This document shows, in pieces, positions 51,371 to 60,205 of a stretch of DNA of 64,000 bases. Within the stretch, counting starts at the first letter, position 1. Each line of letters opens with the position of its first letter. The stretch is from Blastococcus sp. TF02A-30 (GTDB taxonomy: Bacteria > Actinomycetota > Actinomycetes > Mycobacteriales > Geodermatophilaceae), in contig NZ_QOHJ01000007.1 of NCBI RefSeq assembly GCF_003319185.1, positions 1 to 64,000 on the forward strand, written 5' to 3'. A program made the translations under genes and the position numbers. The notes beneath the pieces are model-generated. The model saw only the letters and a program-made list of their open reading frames with translations, searched no databases and had not been told where the DNA came from.

Positions 51371-51838
51371 GTGCCCGCCGACCCCGCTCCCGCTCCCGCT
51401 CCCGCTCCCGCCGAGCTGAACACCGGCCTGCTGCTGTTCATCGCCCACCGGGCGCTGGAGGACCGGGTCTTCCGGGCCCTCGCCGCGGCCGGCTTCGACG
51501 ACTTCACGCTGGCCCAGGCCCGGGTGATGCAGCGCATCGGCCCGGACGGGACCCGCCTCACCGAGCTCGCCGAGGCCGCGCAGGTCACCAAGCAGACCGC
51601 CAGCCACCTCGTCGACCAGCTGGAGCGCACCGGCTACGTGCGCCGGACGCCCGACCCCACCGACGCGCGCGCCCGCCTGGTCCGGCTGGCCGACCGCGGC
51701 CGCGCCGCGCAGCCCGTGGCAGCGGCTGTCGTCGCCGACGTGGAGGCCGAGTGGCGGGCGCACCTGGGCGACCGGCGGTGGCAGCAGCTCCGCGGCGCCC
51801 TCACCGCGCTGCGGGAGATCACCGACCCCTACCGCTGA
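51371..51838 (+). CDS. MarR-family transcriptional regulator
   Basis: The 155-residue winged-helix protein has a Pro/Ala repeat at the N-terminus (APAPAPAPAE) and then FTLAQARVMQRIGPDG, LTELAEAAQVTKQTASHLVDQLERTGYVRRTPDPTDARARLVRL. This is the full MarR wing. GTG start behind AAGGAGG. Its stop overlaps the convergent tetR stop by ten bases. Ligand unknown. Confidence 0.92.
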   Translation: MPADPAPAPAPAPAELNTGLLLFIAHRALEDRVFRALAAAGFDDFTLAQARVMQRIGPDGTRLTELAEAAQVTKQTASHLVDQLERTGYVRRTPDPTDARARLVRLADRGRAAQPVAAAVVADVEAEWRAHLGDRRWQQLRGALTALREITDPYR

Positions 51839-52515
51839 CCCGGCCCGCGCAGCAGGAGCCGCATCCAGGCATCGGCGAGCCACTCGCGGAAACGTTCGGG
51901 CGACCAGCCGCGGGCGCTCACGAGCAGCGCGCGGTACTCGGGTGCGTTCATGCTCCACACGATGTCGGCGACCTCGTCGTCGCGGAGGTCCGTGCGGAGC
52001 TCCCCGGTGGCGCGCAGGTCGGCGGCGAGCATCCGCATGTTGGCCGCTCGCCGAGCATCGATCTCCGCCCGCAGCGCCGCGCAGTCGCGATCGCTGACGG
52101 CCGCCTCCGCCAGCGCACGGTGGATCGGGGCCAGGCGCACGCCGATGTCAGCCACGGCAGCGGCGTAGATCGTCAGCTTCTCGCGCGCGGACCGGGCAGC
52201 GCGCATGCGCACCACGTAGTCCCTCTGCGGTCCGGGCACCGCCCGATCGGTACCGGACAGGCTCGTCTCCACGAGCTCGCGCAACAGCTCCGGCTTGCGC
52301 CCCGCCGCCGCGTAGACGGTGTCGACCGCGACGCCGGCCCGTGCCGCGATCGCCGCGATCGAGGTGGCTGCGTAACCGCGCTCGGCGAACAGCTCGCGCG
52401 CGGCCGACAGGACGGCAGAACGGGTGGCGGCAGCCTGCTCCGCCCGCACGGCGGAGACGTACCGACGAGAAGCCTTGACGTCGTCCGGCACGCGGAGAAC
52501 GCTAGCAGAATCCAT
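51829..52515 (-). CDS. TetR-family transcriptional regulator
   Basis: The 228-residue protein has a TetR helix-turn-helix (SAVLSAARELFAERGYAATSIAAIAARAGVAVDTVYAAAG) after a 35-residue lead and a helical ligand-binding domain. A palindrome covers its own start codon, which suggests autoregulation and control of the divergent gene at 52551. Ligand unknown. Confidence 0.92.
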   Translation of the reverse strand: MDSASVLRVPDDVKASRRYVSAVRAEQAAATRSAVLSAARELFAERGYAATSIAAIAARAGVAVDTVYAAAGRKPELLRELVETSLSGTDRAVPGPQRDYVVRMRAARSAREKLTIYAAAVADIGVRLAPIHRALAEAAVSDRDCAALRAEIDARRAANMRMLAADLRATGELRTDLRDDEVADIVWSMNAPEYRALLVSARGWSPERFREWLADAWMRLLLRGPGQR

Positions 52516-52532
52516 CCGAAGCCAGTTCGGAT
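52514..52532. promoter_or_regulatory. ATCCGAA-N5-TTCGGAT operator overlapping the tetR start
   Basis: Perfect 7-base arms with a 5-base spacer overlap the tetR start codon and lie about 20 bases before the divergent gene. A regulator bound here would block both genes. The arms match typical TetR dyads in length. Confidence 0.65.
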
Positions 52533-52550
52533 CGATTTCAGGAGACCGTC

Positions 52551-52853
52551 ATGGTGTACGCCTGGACGCAGGACCTCCCCATCGACGCCGAGTTCTACGG
52601 CCGCATCACCGGCCTGCTGGGCGACGCCCCCATGGACGGGCTGCTGCTGCACCTCTGCGTGCAGCTGCCCACCGGAGGGCTGCGCTACATCGACGTCTGG
52701 GAGAGCGAGGAGCAGTGCGACCGTGCCTTCGAGGAGCGGATCCACCCGGCGGTGGACGCCGCGTTCGGCGGGGCTCGGCCTCCGGTCGAACCCACGCGCG
52801 ACCTGCTGGACGTGGTGGACGTCAGGGGCGCCGTCGCCGGGGCACGGGCCTGA
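52551..52853 (+). CDS. Small dimeric alpha-beta-barrel-like protein
   Basis: The 100-residue product (VYAWTQDLPIDAEFYGRITG, LLLHLCVQLPTGGLRYIDVWESEEQCDRAFEERIHPAV) has the beta-alpha-beta pattern of ABM/ferredoxin-like barrels. Similar proteins follow TetR genes in actinobacteria and are unnamed. It probably forms a unit with the divergent tetR. Function unknown. Confidence 0.68.
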   Translation: MVYAWTQDLPIDAEFYGRITGLLGDAPMDGLLLHLCVQLPTGGLRYIDVWESEEQCDRAFEERIHPAVDAAFGGARPPVEPTRDLLDVVDVRGAVAGARA

Positions 52854-52856
52854 CGG

Positions 52857-54620
52857 TCAGCGCAACCGGCGCGAGGCGTCCGGCAGCTTCGCCGTGACGC
52901 CACGGGCGTCGAGCCACTCCATGAGCGGGACGGCGACCCGCCGGCTGGTGCCCCACGCCTGCCGCGCCTGGCTGAGCGTGAACGGCTGCGGCAGGGCGGC
53001 GAGCCGCTCGCGGGCGGCACCCTCGACCCCCGGCGCCAGGTAGACCGCCTCCGCGATCCGCACCAGCCGGCCGCTGCGCACCGCGGCGGCCAGCTCGCGC
53101 GGACCGAGACCCGCACCGGCCAGGTCCGGGGCCTCCGGGGCGGCGAACGGGTCGGCAGCCAGGCGCTCCCGGATCCGCTCGACCGCGGCGGCCACCGCCG
53201 GGGGCAGGGCGGCGTCGCCGTCGACCACCCGGCCGTCGCGCAACTCCAGCGGCGGGCGGACCAGCGGCGCGACCAGCTCGGCGTCGGGCAGCTCCAGCGC
53301 GCGGCGGACCACCTCGACCGGGGGCCCGGCCTCCAGCGGCCGCAGCCGCCGGTACCGCACGACGACGTCGGGGATGCGGCCCGCCAGCTCGTCGGCGAGG
53401 CCGGCCGCGAGGAGCCACGGACCGTGCACGGCCGCGCCCGCGGGCACCGGCCAGCCCATGGCGGCGAACTCCGCGGCACGCACGATCCGCCGGCGGGCGA
53501 GGTCCGCGGCGGCACCGGCGGCCCCCTCCCCCTGCGCGGTCAGCTCGGCGGCCCGCTGACGGGCGGCGCCCCGCCGCCGGAGCTCGGGCGGGGCGACGTC
53601 GCGCACGTCGGCGCCGAGCACCCGGCGGGCACCGGGGTCGCGCAGCAGCAGCCGGTCCCCCACCCGCAGCGGCAGCGGGGCGGCCAGCCGCAGCCGCACG
53701 GCGGCGCCGTCCAGCTGCCGGAGCCGGGCACCCACGGTGGCGGAGCCGACGTGCACCACGGGCTCCTCGGGGAGCCGGCCCTCCGGCACCCCGCGGAGGG
53801 TCACGTCGACCTCGGCGGTGGCCCGGAAGGCCCCCGGGGTGAGGAGCGCGTCGCCGCGGGAGAGCTCGTCGACGGCGACGCCGCGCAGGTTCAGCGCCAC
53901 CCGCGCGGTCGCGGTCGCCCGCTCGACCGGGCGGCCCAGCGACTGGACACCCCGGACGGTGACCTCGCGCCCGCCCAGCAGCAGCCGGTCGCCCGGCAGC
54001 ACCCTGCCGCCGGCGAGGGTGCCGGTGACGACGGTGCCGGCGCCCTTGATGGTGAACGCGCGGTCGATCCAGAGCCGGACCGGGGCGGCCGCATCGGGCG
54101 CGGGCAGCCCGGCGAGCAGCTGCTCCAGGGCCCCGGTGAGCTCAGGCAGTCCCTGCCCGGTCACGGCGCTGACCGCGACGCCCGGCACGTCGCCCAGGGA
54201 GGTCGCGCGCAGCCGCTCGCGCACGTCGGCCAGCACCGGTGCGGGGTCGACCAGGTCGGCCTTGGTCACCGCCAGCAGTGCGTGCCGCACCCCCAGCGCG
54301 TCGAGCACCGCCACGTGCTCGGCGGTCTGCGCCGACCAGCCGTCGTCGGCGGCGACCACGAGCAGCACGGCGGGGACCGGGCCGACCCCCGCCAGCATGT
54401 TGCCGACGAACCGCTCGTGCCCCGGGACGTCGACCACGGCGACGGTGCGGCCCGACGGCAGCTCGGTCCAGGCGAACCCGAGGTCGATGGTGAGCCCGCG
54501 CCGGCGCTCCTCCGCCCAGCGGTCGGGCTCCATGCCGGTGAGCGCGCGGACCAGGGCCGACTTGCCGTGGTCGACGTGCCCGGCGGTGGCCAGGACATCC
54601 ATCCGGGGACCGGCGGTCAC
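52857..54620 (-). CDS. selB: Selenocysteine-specific elongation factor SelB
   Basis: SelB brings Sec-tRNA to the ribosome at recoded stop codons and binds the SECIS hairpin. The 587-residue GTPase has [48 protein letters not shown] and ISAVTG-like motifs, EF-Tu-like domains 2-3, and a C-terminal region of winged helices (residues ~370-587). GTG at 54620 overlaps the selA stop (GTGA); ATG at 54602 ([14 protein letters not shown]) is an alternative. Here it must work with an amber-reading tRNA. Confidence 0.96.
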   Translation of the reverse strand: MTAGPRMDVLATAGHVDHGKSALVRALTGMEPDRWAEERRRGLTIDLGFAWTELPSGRTVAVVDVPGHERFVGNMLAGVGPVPAVLLVVAADDGWSAQTAEHVAVLDALGVRHALLAVTKADLVDPAPVLADVRERLRATSLGDVPGVAVSAVTGQGLPELTGALEQLLAGLPAPDAAAPVRLWIDRAFTIKGAGTVVTGTLAGGRVLPGDRLLLGGREVTVRGVQSLGRPVERATATARVALNLRGVAVDELSRGDALLTPGAFRATAEVDVTLRGVPEGRLPEEPVVHVGSATVGARLRQLDGAAVRLRLAAPLPLRVGDRLLLRDPGARRVLGADVRDVAPPELRRRGAARQRAAELTAQGEGAAGAAADLARRRIVRAAEFAAMGWPVPAGAAVHGPWLLAAGLADELAGRIPDVVVRYRRLRPLEAGPPVEVVRRALELPDAELVAPLVRPPLELRDGRVVDGDAALPPAVAAAVERIRERLAADPFAAPEAPDLAGAGLGPRELAAAVRSGRLVRIAEAVYLAPGVEGAARERLAALPQPFTLSQARQAWGTSRRVAVPLMEWLDARGVTAKLPDASRRLR

Positions 54621-55933
54621 GTCCACCGGCGGGCCACCTCCAGCACCGCATCGGCCAGGTCGTCGTCGGCGGCCGGCGGCACGCTGCGCAGGTCGAGCAG
54701 GGTCCGGTCGTCGTCGACGTGGCCCACGACCGGGCGTGGGCCCCGGCGCAGCGGCTCGGCGAAGGCGGCCGGGAGGGCGACGGCGGCGCTGGGGAGCGGG
54801 TGCTCGGGCGCTCCTCCCCCGCCGACCCGGGCCTGCGAGTCGACGGCCTCGGCGGGCACGCCGGCGTCGGCCAGCCGGGCGGCGAGCGCCCGGGCCCGCC
54901 CGCGGAGCGTGCCGACGTCGGCGGCCAGCATCTCCGCGACCGGCGGGCGCGGCCCGCGCAGCGTCGCCTCGAGCGCGGCCAGGGTCGTCTTGTCCACGCG
55001 CAGCGCCCGGTAGAGCGGGTGCCGGCGCAGCCGCTGCACGAGCTCCGCGCGACCGAGCACCAGCCCGGCCTGCGGCCCGCCCAGCAGCTTGTCGCCGCTG
55101 GCGAGGACGAGGTCGGCACCGCCGGCCAGCGTGGACTGGAGGTCGGGCTCGTCGGGCAGCAGCGGGTGCGGCGCCAGCAGGCCGGACCCCACGTCGGCGA
55201 CCAGGGGCACCCGGCTGCCCCGCAGCGCCAGGGCCAGCTCGTGCACGGGCACCTCTCGGGTGAAGCCGCGGACGACGAAGTTCGACGGGTGGACCTTGAG
55301 CACCGCACCGGTCTCGTCGTGCAGCGCGTCGCGGTAGTCGTCGACTGTCACGCGGTTGGTCGTGCCGACCTCGCGCAGGCGCGCCCCGGTGGCGGCGAGC
55401 AGCTCGGGGATCCGGAAGCCGTCGCCGATCTCGACCAGCTCCCCGCGGGCGAGGACCAGCTCCCGCCCCTGACCGAGGGCCGTGGCCACCAGGGCCAGCG
55501 CGGCGGCGCAGTTGTTCACCACGATCGCCGCCTCGGCCGCCGGGACGCGCTCCAGCAGGGCGCCGACCGCCCCCTCGCCTCGCGGACCCCGACGGCCGGT
55601 GCCCAGGTCGAGCTCGACGTCGGTGGTGCCGGCCGCCGCGGCGATCGCCTCGACGGCGGCCGCGGACAGCGGGGCGCGGCCCAGGTTCGTGTGCACCAGG
55701 ACGCCGGTCGCGTTGAGCACCGGCTGGAGGCTGCTCGCCCGCTCGGGCAGCGCCGCGAGCGCCGCGTCGGCGGCGTCCTCGGGGCCGAGCTGCCCGTCGC
55801 GCACCTGCTGCTGCACCCGCAGGACGGCGTCCTTCACCAGGCTCCGACCCAGCCGCTCGGCCGCGGCAGCGAGCCGGGGCTCGGCCAGCAGGGCGTCGGT
55901 GCGGGGCACCCGTCGGCGCGGATCGGTGCTCAT
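54617..55933 (-). CDS. selA: L-seryl-tRNA(Sec) selenium transferase
   Basis: SelA converts Ser-tRNA-Sec to Sec-tRNA-Sec using selenophosphate and PLP. The 438-residue protein has [18 protein letters not shown], the glycine-rich stretch after [16 protein letters not shown], and the PLP lysine in [15 protein letters not shown] at 55933 lies 30 bases after the tRNA-Sec gene, so tRNA, selA and selB are probably one transcription unit. Confidence 0.97.
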   Translation of the reverse strand: MSTDPRRRVPRTDALLAEPRLAAAAERLGRSLVKDAVLRVQQQVRDGQLGPEDAADAALAALPERASSLQPVLNATGVLVHTNLGRAPLSAAAVEAIAAAAGTTDVELDLGTGRRGPRGEGAVGALLERVPAAEAAIVVNNCAAALALVATALGQGRELVLARGELVEIGDGFRIPELLAATGARLREVGTTNRVTVDDYRDALHDETGAVLKVHPSNFVVRGFTREVPVHELALALRGSRVPLVADVGSGLLAPHPLLPDEPDLQSTLAGGADLVLASGDKLLGGPQAGLVLGRAELVQRLRRHPLYRALRVDKTTLAALEATLRGPRPPVAEMLAADVGTLRGRARALAARLADAGVPAEAVDSQARVGGGGAPEHPLPSAAVALPAAFAEPLRRGPRPVVGHVDDDRTLLDLRSVPPAADDDLADAVLEVARRWT

Positions 55934-55962
55934 CGCCCCGCAGCGTATGTGCGGGGGAGGAT

Positions 55963-56058
55963 TGGCGGAGGCGGACGGGAATCGAACCCGCCTGACCGAG
56001 CTGCTCGGTCACGTCGGCTTTAGAGGCCGCGGGGGCCACCAGACACCCTGACGCCTCC
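55963..56058 (-). tRNA. selC: tRNA-Sec with CUA (amber-reading) anticodon
   Basis: The 96-base gene ends in an encoded GCCA. It has a long variable arm (TGACCGAG/CTCGGTCA), T-arm GCGGGTTCGATTCCCGT and acceptor GGAGGCG/CGCCTCC. Seven clean acceptor pairs are followed by a U opposite C, so the 8+5 stacking may be realised as 7 plus a six-pair T stem. The anticodon loop reads CTCTAAA, giving anticodon CUA; standard bacterial tRNA-Sec has CTTCAAA with UCA. It should therefore read UAG, not UGA. selA, selB and selD all lie beside it. Confidence 0.95.
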
Positions 56059-56112
56059 GCGTCGCAGCGTACGTGCCCGGAATTGTCGGTGCCCGGTGCC
56101 AGCATCCCCGCC

Positions 56113-56721
56113 GTGACCCGAACCGAGCCCCGCACCCCCGCGACGCTGCCGCCGGTCTCCCTCTCCCCCGAGGAGGCGGCCGCCGTCGCGGTCGCCCTCG
56201 CCGCCCGTCCCGACGGTCCCTACGCCGATGCCGGCCGGGGGGCGCTGGAGAAGGTGCTCGACGCGCTGGAGCCCGATCCGCGCCGGCGCGCACACCTGCT
56301 GGCCACGAGCCTGTGGGTGGCCGCCGAGGCGGAGCGGTCGGGCGAGGTGCGGCAGGTGCTGGAGCGGGGCGTCACGCAGGGCCGCGTGCTGGTGCTGCGC
56401 TACCGCGACGGGCAGGGCCGCGCCTCGCGCCGTGCCGTCGAGCCGCAGCTGCTGGCCCGCACCGGGGAGCACTGGTTCCTCGTCGCCTGGTGCCGCGAGC
56501 GCGAGGCGCTGCGCTGGTTCCGGGAGGACCGGATCGAGGCCGCGGAGCTCACCTCCGAGCCGGCCGCGAAGCGCGACCTCGCGGCGGTCGGGGCCCCGCC
56601 GTCGTCCAGCCACCCGGCCGGGCGGGCGCTGCGCCGCCGGTCCCCCGCCGACGAGACGCCGACTGCGCAGGCTGCGCCGGCGACCCCGCGCCTGCGGGTG
56701 CTGCCCGGAGGCCGCTCCTGA
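56113..56721 (+). CDS. WYL-domain protein without an N-terminal HTH
   Basis: The 202-residue protein has a WYL-type sensor core (VRQVLERGVTQGRVLVLRYRDGQGRASRRAVEPQLLARTGEHWFLVAWCREREALRWFREDRIEAAEL) after a helical N-terminus. The winged helix usual for YafY/PafBC regulators is missing. WYL domains bind nucleic acid or nucleotides. It lies between tRNA-Sec and selD, with 37 bases to selD, so a role in Sec gene control is possible. GTG at 56113 is chosen. Confidence 0.75.
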   Translation: MTRTEPRTPATLPPVSLSPEEAAAVAVALAARPDGPYADAGRGALEKVLDALEPDPRRRAHLLATSLWVAAEAERSGEVRQVLERGVTQGRVLVLRYRDGQGRASRRAVEPQLLARTGEHWFLVAWCREREALRWFREDRIEAAELTSEPAAKRDLAAVGAPPSSSHPAGRALRRRSPADETPTAQAAPATPRLRVLPGGRS

Positions 56722-56758
56722 TCCCTGGTGCTCCGCGGTCCGCAGCTACCGTCGACGC

Positions 56759-57766
56759 GTGACCACCGCGCCTGCTCGCACCCGCCTGACCCAGTACGCC
56801 CACGGCGGCGGCTGCGCCTGCAAGATCCCACCCGGCGAGCTGGAGTCGGTGGTCGCCGGGCTCACCGCGACGGGACCCGCGGCGCCGAACGCCGAGCTGG
56901 TCGTCGGGCTGGACGACGGCGACGACGCGGCGGTGGTGCGCCTGCCAGGCGGCCAGGGCCTCGTGCTCACCACCGACTTCTTCACGCCCGTGGTCGACGA
57001 CGCCTACACCTTCGGCCGGATCGCCGCCGCCAACGCGCTGTCCGACGTCTACGCGATGGGCGGCACCCCCGTCGTCGCGGTCAACCTGCTCGGCTGGCCG
57101 CGGGACGTGCTGCCCGCCGAGCTCGCGGCCGAGGTGCTGCGGGGCGGGCTGGAGGTGGCCCAGGAGGCCGGCTGCCACGTCGGCGGCGGCCACTCGATCG
57201 ACGACCCCGAGCCCAAGTACGGCATGGCGGTCACGGGCGTGGTCGACGTCGACCGCATCATCACCAACTCCGCCGCGGTGGCCGGGACGGCGCTGAGCCT
57301 GACCAAGCCGCTCGGCGTGGGCGTGCTCAACAGCCGGATGAAGGCGACCGGCGAGGTGTCGGAGGAAGCCGTCGCCTCCATGACCGCGCTGAACCGCGAC
57401 GCCGGCCGGGCCGCGGTCGACGCCGGCATCCGGGCGGGCACCGACGTCACCGGTTTCGGCCTGCTCGGCCACCTCTACAAGATGGCCCGCGCCAGCGGGG
57501 TCACCGCCGTGGTCGACGCCTCCGCCGTGCCCTACCTGGCCGGCGCCCGGGGGGCCCTCGCCGAGGGCTTTGTCTCGGGCGGCACGCGACGCAACCTCGA
57601 CTGGGTGCGCCCGCACGCCGACCTGTCCGCCGTCTCCGGGGACGAGGCGCTGCTGCTGGCCGACGCGCAGACCTCGGGCGGTCTGCTGCTCGGCGGCGAG
57701 GTGCCCGGCGCCCCGGTGATCGGCGAGTTCGTCCCGCGCCAGGACGCCGTCGTCGTCATCCGCTGA
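56759..57766 (+). CDS. selD: Selenide, water dikinase
   Basis: SelD makes selenophosphate from selenide and ATP. The 335-residue protein has the active-site loop HGGGCACKI with a cysteine, not Sec, at the catalytic position. It also has GLDDGDDAAVV, TTDFFTPVVDDAYTFGRIAAANALSDVYAMGG, GGHSIDDPEPKYG and the C-terminal LADAQTSGGLLL. GTG at 56759 is chosen. It completes the selA-selB-tRNA-Sec set. Its end overlaps the convergent methyltransferase by 11 bases. Confidence 0.96.
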   Translation: MTTAPARTRLTQYAHGGGCACKIPPGELESVVAGLTATGPAAPNAELVVGLDDGDDAAVVRLPGGQGLVLTTDFFTPVVDDAYTFGRIAAANALSDVYAMGGTPVVAVNLLGWPRDVLPAELAAEVLRGGLEVAQEAGCHVGGGHSIDDPEPKYGMAVTGVVDVDRIITNSAAVAGTALSLTKPLGVGVLNSRMKATGEVSEEAVASMTALNRDAGRAAVDAGIRAGTDVTGFGLLGHLYKMARASGVTAVVDASAVPYLAGARGALAEGFVSGGTRRNLDWVRPHADLSAVSGDEALLLADAQTSGGLLLGGEVPGAPVIGEFVPRQDAVVVIR

Positions 57767-58640
57767 CGGCTGGGCGGCGCGCCGTCACCAGCCAGGCGGC
57801 GGCGCCGACGAGCACCCCGTCCGGTCCCGCGCGGTCGGCCAGCCGGTCCCGGAGCCGCTGCAGCGCGGCCGTGCGCGCGGCCTCGTCGAGCCCGGCCAGC
57901 AGCCCCTGGGTCGGCCCGAGCGAGGTCATGAACGCGTAGGCGTCGTCGACGTCGGCCCCCAGGCGCTCCGGTTCGCGCACGTCCGCGAGGTCGACGTCGG
58001 TGAACCCCGCCGCGGTGAGCACGCCCCGGACGGTGCCCGGGTCGGCCAGCCCGAACGGCCCCGGGGCGCCCGGCGCAGGAGCCGGCAGCGGACGGCCGGC
58101 GGCGAGCGTGTCGAACAGGACGCCGAGCCACTCGTTCCGGGCGAGCTCCTGCCAGACGAGCAGCGCCAGGCGTCCGCCCTCCCGCAGCGCCGACGCCAGG
58201 TTGGCGAAGGCGGCACGCGGGTCGGCGAAGAACATCACCCCGAAGCGGCTGAGGACGACGTCGAACGACGCGGGCGCGAAGCGGTGCACCTGCGCGTCGC
58301 CCTGCACGAAGGTCACGTTGGCCAGCCCGGCGTGCTCGGCGCGCCGGCGGGCCGCCTCCAGCAGCGGGCCGGAGATGTCGAGGGCGGTCACGTGCCCGTG
58401 CTCCGCGAACCGGGCGGCGGCGACAGTGGAGACGCCCGCGCCGGAGCCCACGTCCAGCACCCGGTCACCGGGGCGGATCCCCGCCGCGCGCAGCAGCCAC
58501 GGGTCGAACCGCGCGCTCGCCGCCTCGTACCGATCGGCGTTGACGACCCAGCCCCGGACGTCGTCGCCGTTCCAGGCGCGGAACTGGTCGGCGTTGGCCT
58601 CGGCGACGAGCGGTGCCCGCGCCGGCGCAGGGTCGGTCAT
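57756..58640 (-). CDS. Class I SAM-dependent methyltransferase
   Basis: The 294-residue protein has the Rossmann motif I RVLDVGSGAGVSTVAAA, an acidic motif II after HVTALDIS, and a motif near FDVVLSRFGVMFFADP, as in Methyltransf_11/25 families. An N-terminal ADQFRAWNGDDVRGWV stretch is typical of small-molecule methyltransferases. Substrate unknown. Convergent with selD. Confidence 0.88.
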   Translation of the reverse strand: MTDPAPARAPLVAEANADQFRAWNGDDVRGWVVNADRYEAASARFDPWLLRAAGIRPGDRVLDVGSGAGVSTVAAARFAEHGHVTALDISGPLLEAARRRAEHAGLANVTFVQGDAQVHRFAPASFDVVLSRFGVMFFADPRAAFANLASALREGGRLALLVWQELARNEWLGVLFDTLAAGRPLPAPAPGAPGPFGLADPGTVRGVLTAAGFTDVDLADVREPERLGADVDDAYAFMTSLGPTQGLLAGLDEAARTAALQRLRDRLADRAGPDGVLVGAAAWLVTARRPAVSG

Positions 58641-58734
58641 GCACCGGGATCGTCCCCGCTCCCGGGCCGGTCGCCCAGCCCTGCGTGCGCGGCCCGACGT
58701 CGCCGCTGGTCGGCTGCTCGGTTAGCGTCCGGAC

Positions 58735-59700
58735 ATGCTCGCTGCCTTCGTCTCGACGCCCGCCCCGAAGGACCCGCTCTCCGTGCTGGAGATCGGCGAG
58801 CGCCCGGAGCCGGAGGCGCCCGACGGCTGGACGACGATCCAGGTGAAGGCGGTGTCGCTCAACCACCACGACCTGTTCAGCCTGCGCGGCATCGGCCTCC
58901 CCCAGGAGCGGATGCCGATGATCCTGGGCACCGACGCCGCCGGGATCGACGAGGACGGCAACGAGGTCGTCGTCCACGGGGTGATCTCCAGCCCCGACTG
59001 GACCGGTGACGAGACGCTCGACCCCAAGCGCTCGCTGCTGTCGGAGGTGCACCAGGGCTCGATGGCGGAGAAGGTCGCCGTCCCCCGGCGCAACCTGCTG
59101 CCCAAGCCGCCCGAGCTGTCCTTCGCCGAGGCCGCCTGCCTGCCCACGGCCTGGCTCACCGCCTACCGGATGCTGTTCGTGAAGTCGGGGCTGCGCCCGG
59201 GGCAGACGGTGCTGGTGCAGGGCGCCAGCGGCGGCGTCGCGACCGCGCTCGTCGTGCTGGGGCGGGCCGCCGGCTACCGGATCTGGGTCACCGGGCGCAC
59301 CGAGGAGAAGCGGGCGGCCGCGCTCGCCCTGGGTGCCGAGCAGGCGTTCGAGTCCGGTGCCCGGCTGCCCGAGCGGGTGGACGGCGTCATGGAGACCGTC
59401 GGCGACGCGACCTGGAGCCACAGCATCAAGTCGCTCAAGCCCGGCGGCGTGATCGTCACCTCCGGCGCCACCACCGGCTTCAACCCGGGCGCCGAGCTGA
59501 ACCGGGTGTTCTTCACCCAGCTGTCGGTGATCGGCTCGACGATGGGCACGAAGCCCGAGCTCGAGGCGCTCATCCAGATGTGCCGGGTCACCGGCGTGCG
59601 CCCGCAGATCGACGTCGAGCTGCCGCTGGCGCAGGCGCGCGAGGGCTTCGAGCGGATGCTCGAGGGGCGCACGAACGGGAAGATCGTCTTCACCCTGTAG
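58735..59700 (+). CDS. Zinc-independent quinone-reductase-like dehydrogenase (MDR superfamily)
   Basis: The 321-residue medium-chain dehydrogenase/reductase has a GroES-like N-terminal domain (VSLNHHDLFSLRGIG, ILGTDAAGI) and a Rossmann domain (TVLVQGASGGVATALVVLGRAAG). The catalytic-zinc cysteine is not seen, so it is probably a quinone oxidoreductase-like enzyme. The stop is TAG. It is convergent with the Gdx gene. Confidence 0.88.
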   Translation: MLAAFVSTPAPKDPLSVLEIGERPEPEAPDGWTTIQVKAVSLNHHDLFSLRGIGLPQERMPMILGTDAAGIDEDGNEVVVHGVISSPDWTGDETLDPKRSLLSEVHQGSMAEKVAVPRRNLLPKPPELSFAEAACLPTAWLTAYRMLFVKSGLRPGQTVLVQGASGGVATALVVLGRAAGYRIWVTGRTEEKRAAALALGAEQAFESGARLPERVDGVMETVGDATWSHSIKSLKPGGVIVTSGATTGFNPGAELNRVFFTQLSVIGSTMGTKPELEALIQMCRVTGVRPQIDVELPLAQAREGFERMLEGRTNGKIVFTL

Positions 59701-59720
59701 CCGTGCCCGCCCTGAGCGTG

Positions 59721-59748
59721 CGAAGGGTGAGGAGGACGGGATCCTTCG
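59721..59748. terminator. Intergenic hairpin between convergent genes
   Basis: CGAAGG and CCTTCG arms flank a purine-rich interior; the element begins within GAGCGTGCGA (59714-59723), which also occurs at 31686. It may terminate both genes. Stem is short. Confidence 0.45.
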
Positions 59749-60063
59749 TCAGTGGACGACCTTGAGGCCGACGACGCAGCCGACGATCCCGGCGAGCAGC
59801 AGCAGCCGCACCAGCGAGACCGGTTCCGCGCCGGTGACCATCGCGTAGACGACGGTGAGGACGGCGCCGATGCCGACCCAGACGGCGTAGGCGGTGCCCA
59901 GCGGCAGTTCCCGCATGGCGTAGGCCAGCCCGCCCATGCTCAGCACCAGGGCGACGGCGAAGAGCACCGACGGCCAGAGCCGGCTGAACCCCTCGGACCG
60001 GTCGAGCGCGGCAGCCCAGACCGCCTCGAGCACCCCGGACACGACCAGCACGATCCACGACAT
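59749..60063 (-). CDS. gdx: Guanidinium exporter Gdx (SugE type)
   Basis: The 104-residue SMR-family protein has four membrane helices, the membrane Glu in GVLEAVWAAALDRSEGF and the Gdx-type pattern of that helix, rather than the EmrE pattern. GTAYAVWVGIGAVLTVVYAM is the conserved helix 3. It exports guanidinium in antiport with protons. The start codon ATG at 60063 is directly behind a guanidine-III riboswitch, which fixes the substrate. Confidence 0.93.
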   Translation of the reverse strand: MSWIVLVVSGVLEAVWAAALDRSEGFSRLWPSVLFAVALVLSMGGLAYAMRELPLGTAYAVWVGIGAVLTVVYAMVTGAEPVSLVRLLLLAGIVGCVVGLKVVH

Positions 60064-60076
60064 GGCGTACTCCTCC

Positions 60077-60122
60077 GGCGCCGTCTTGTCGCACACCGGG
60101 TACGGCACCCCTCGTCCGGGAG
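60077..60122 (-). promoter_or_regulatory. Guanidine-III (ykkC-III) riboswitch
   Basis: The minus-strand leader reads CCCGGACGAGGGGTGCCGTA, then CCCGGT, then GACAAGACGGCGCC, the conserved blocks of the class. The last block abuts the GGAGGAG ribosome site, as expected for translational control. Guanidine binding would free the site and raise exporter synthesis. Confidence 0.9.
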
Positions 60123-60205
60123 CCGGAGGACGGCTCGCCTCCACCATGGCACACGGTCACCAGCGAGGCCCGCGAGGTCGCGGAGCACCGGGCTGCGCGA
60201 CGAGC

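Noticed and set aside
59698-59715. Dehydrogenase TAG as a Sec codon
   Set aside because: The frame closes with TGA four codons later and the protein is full length.
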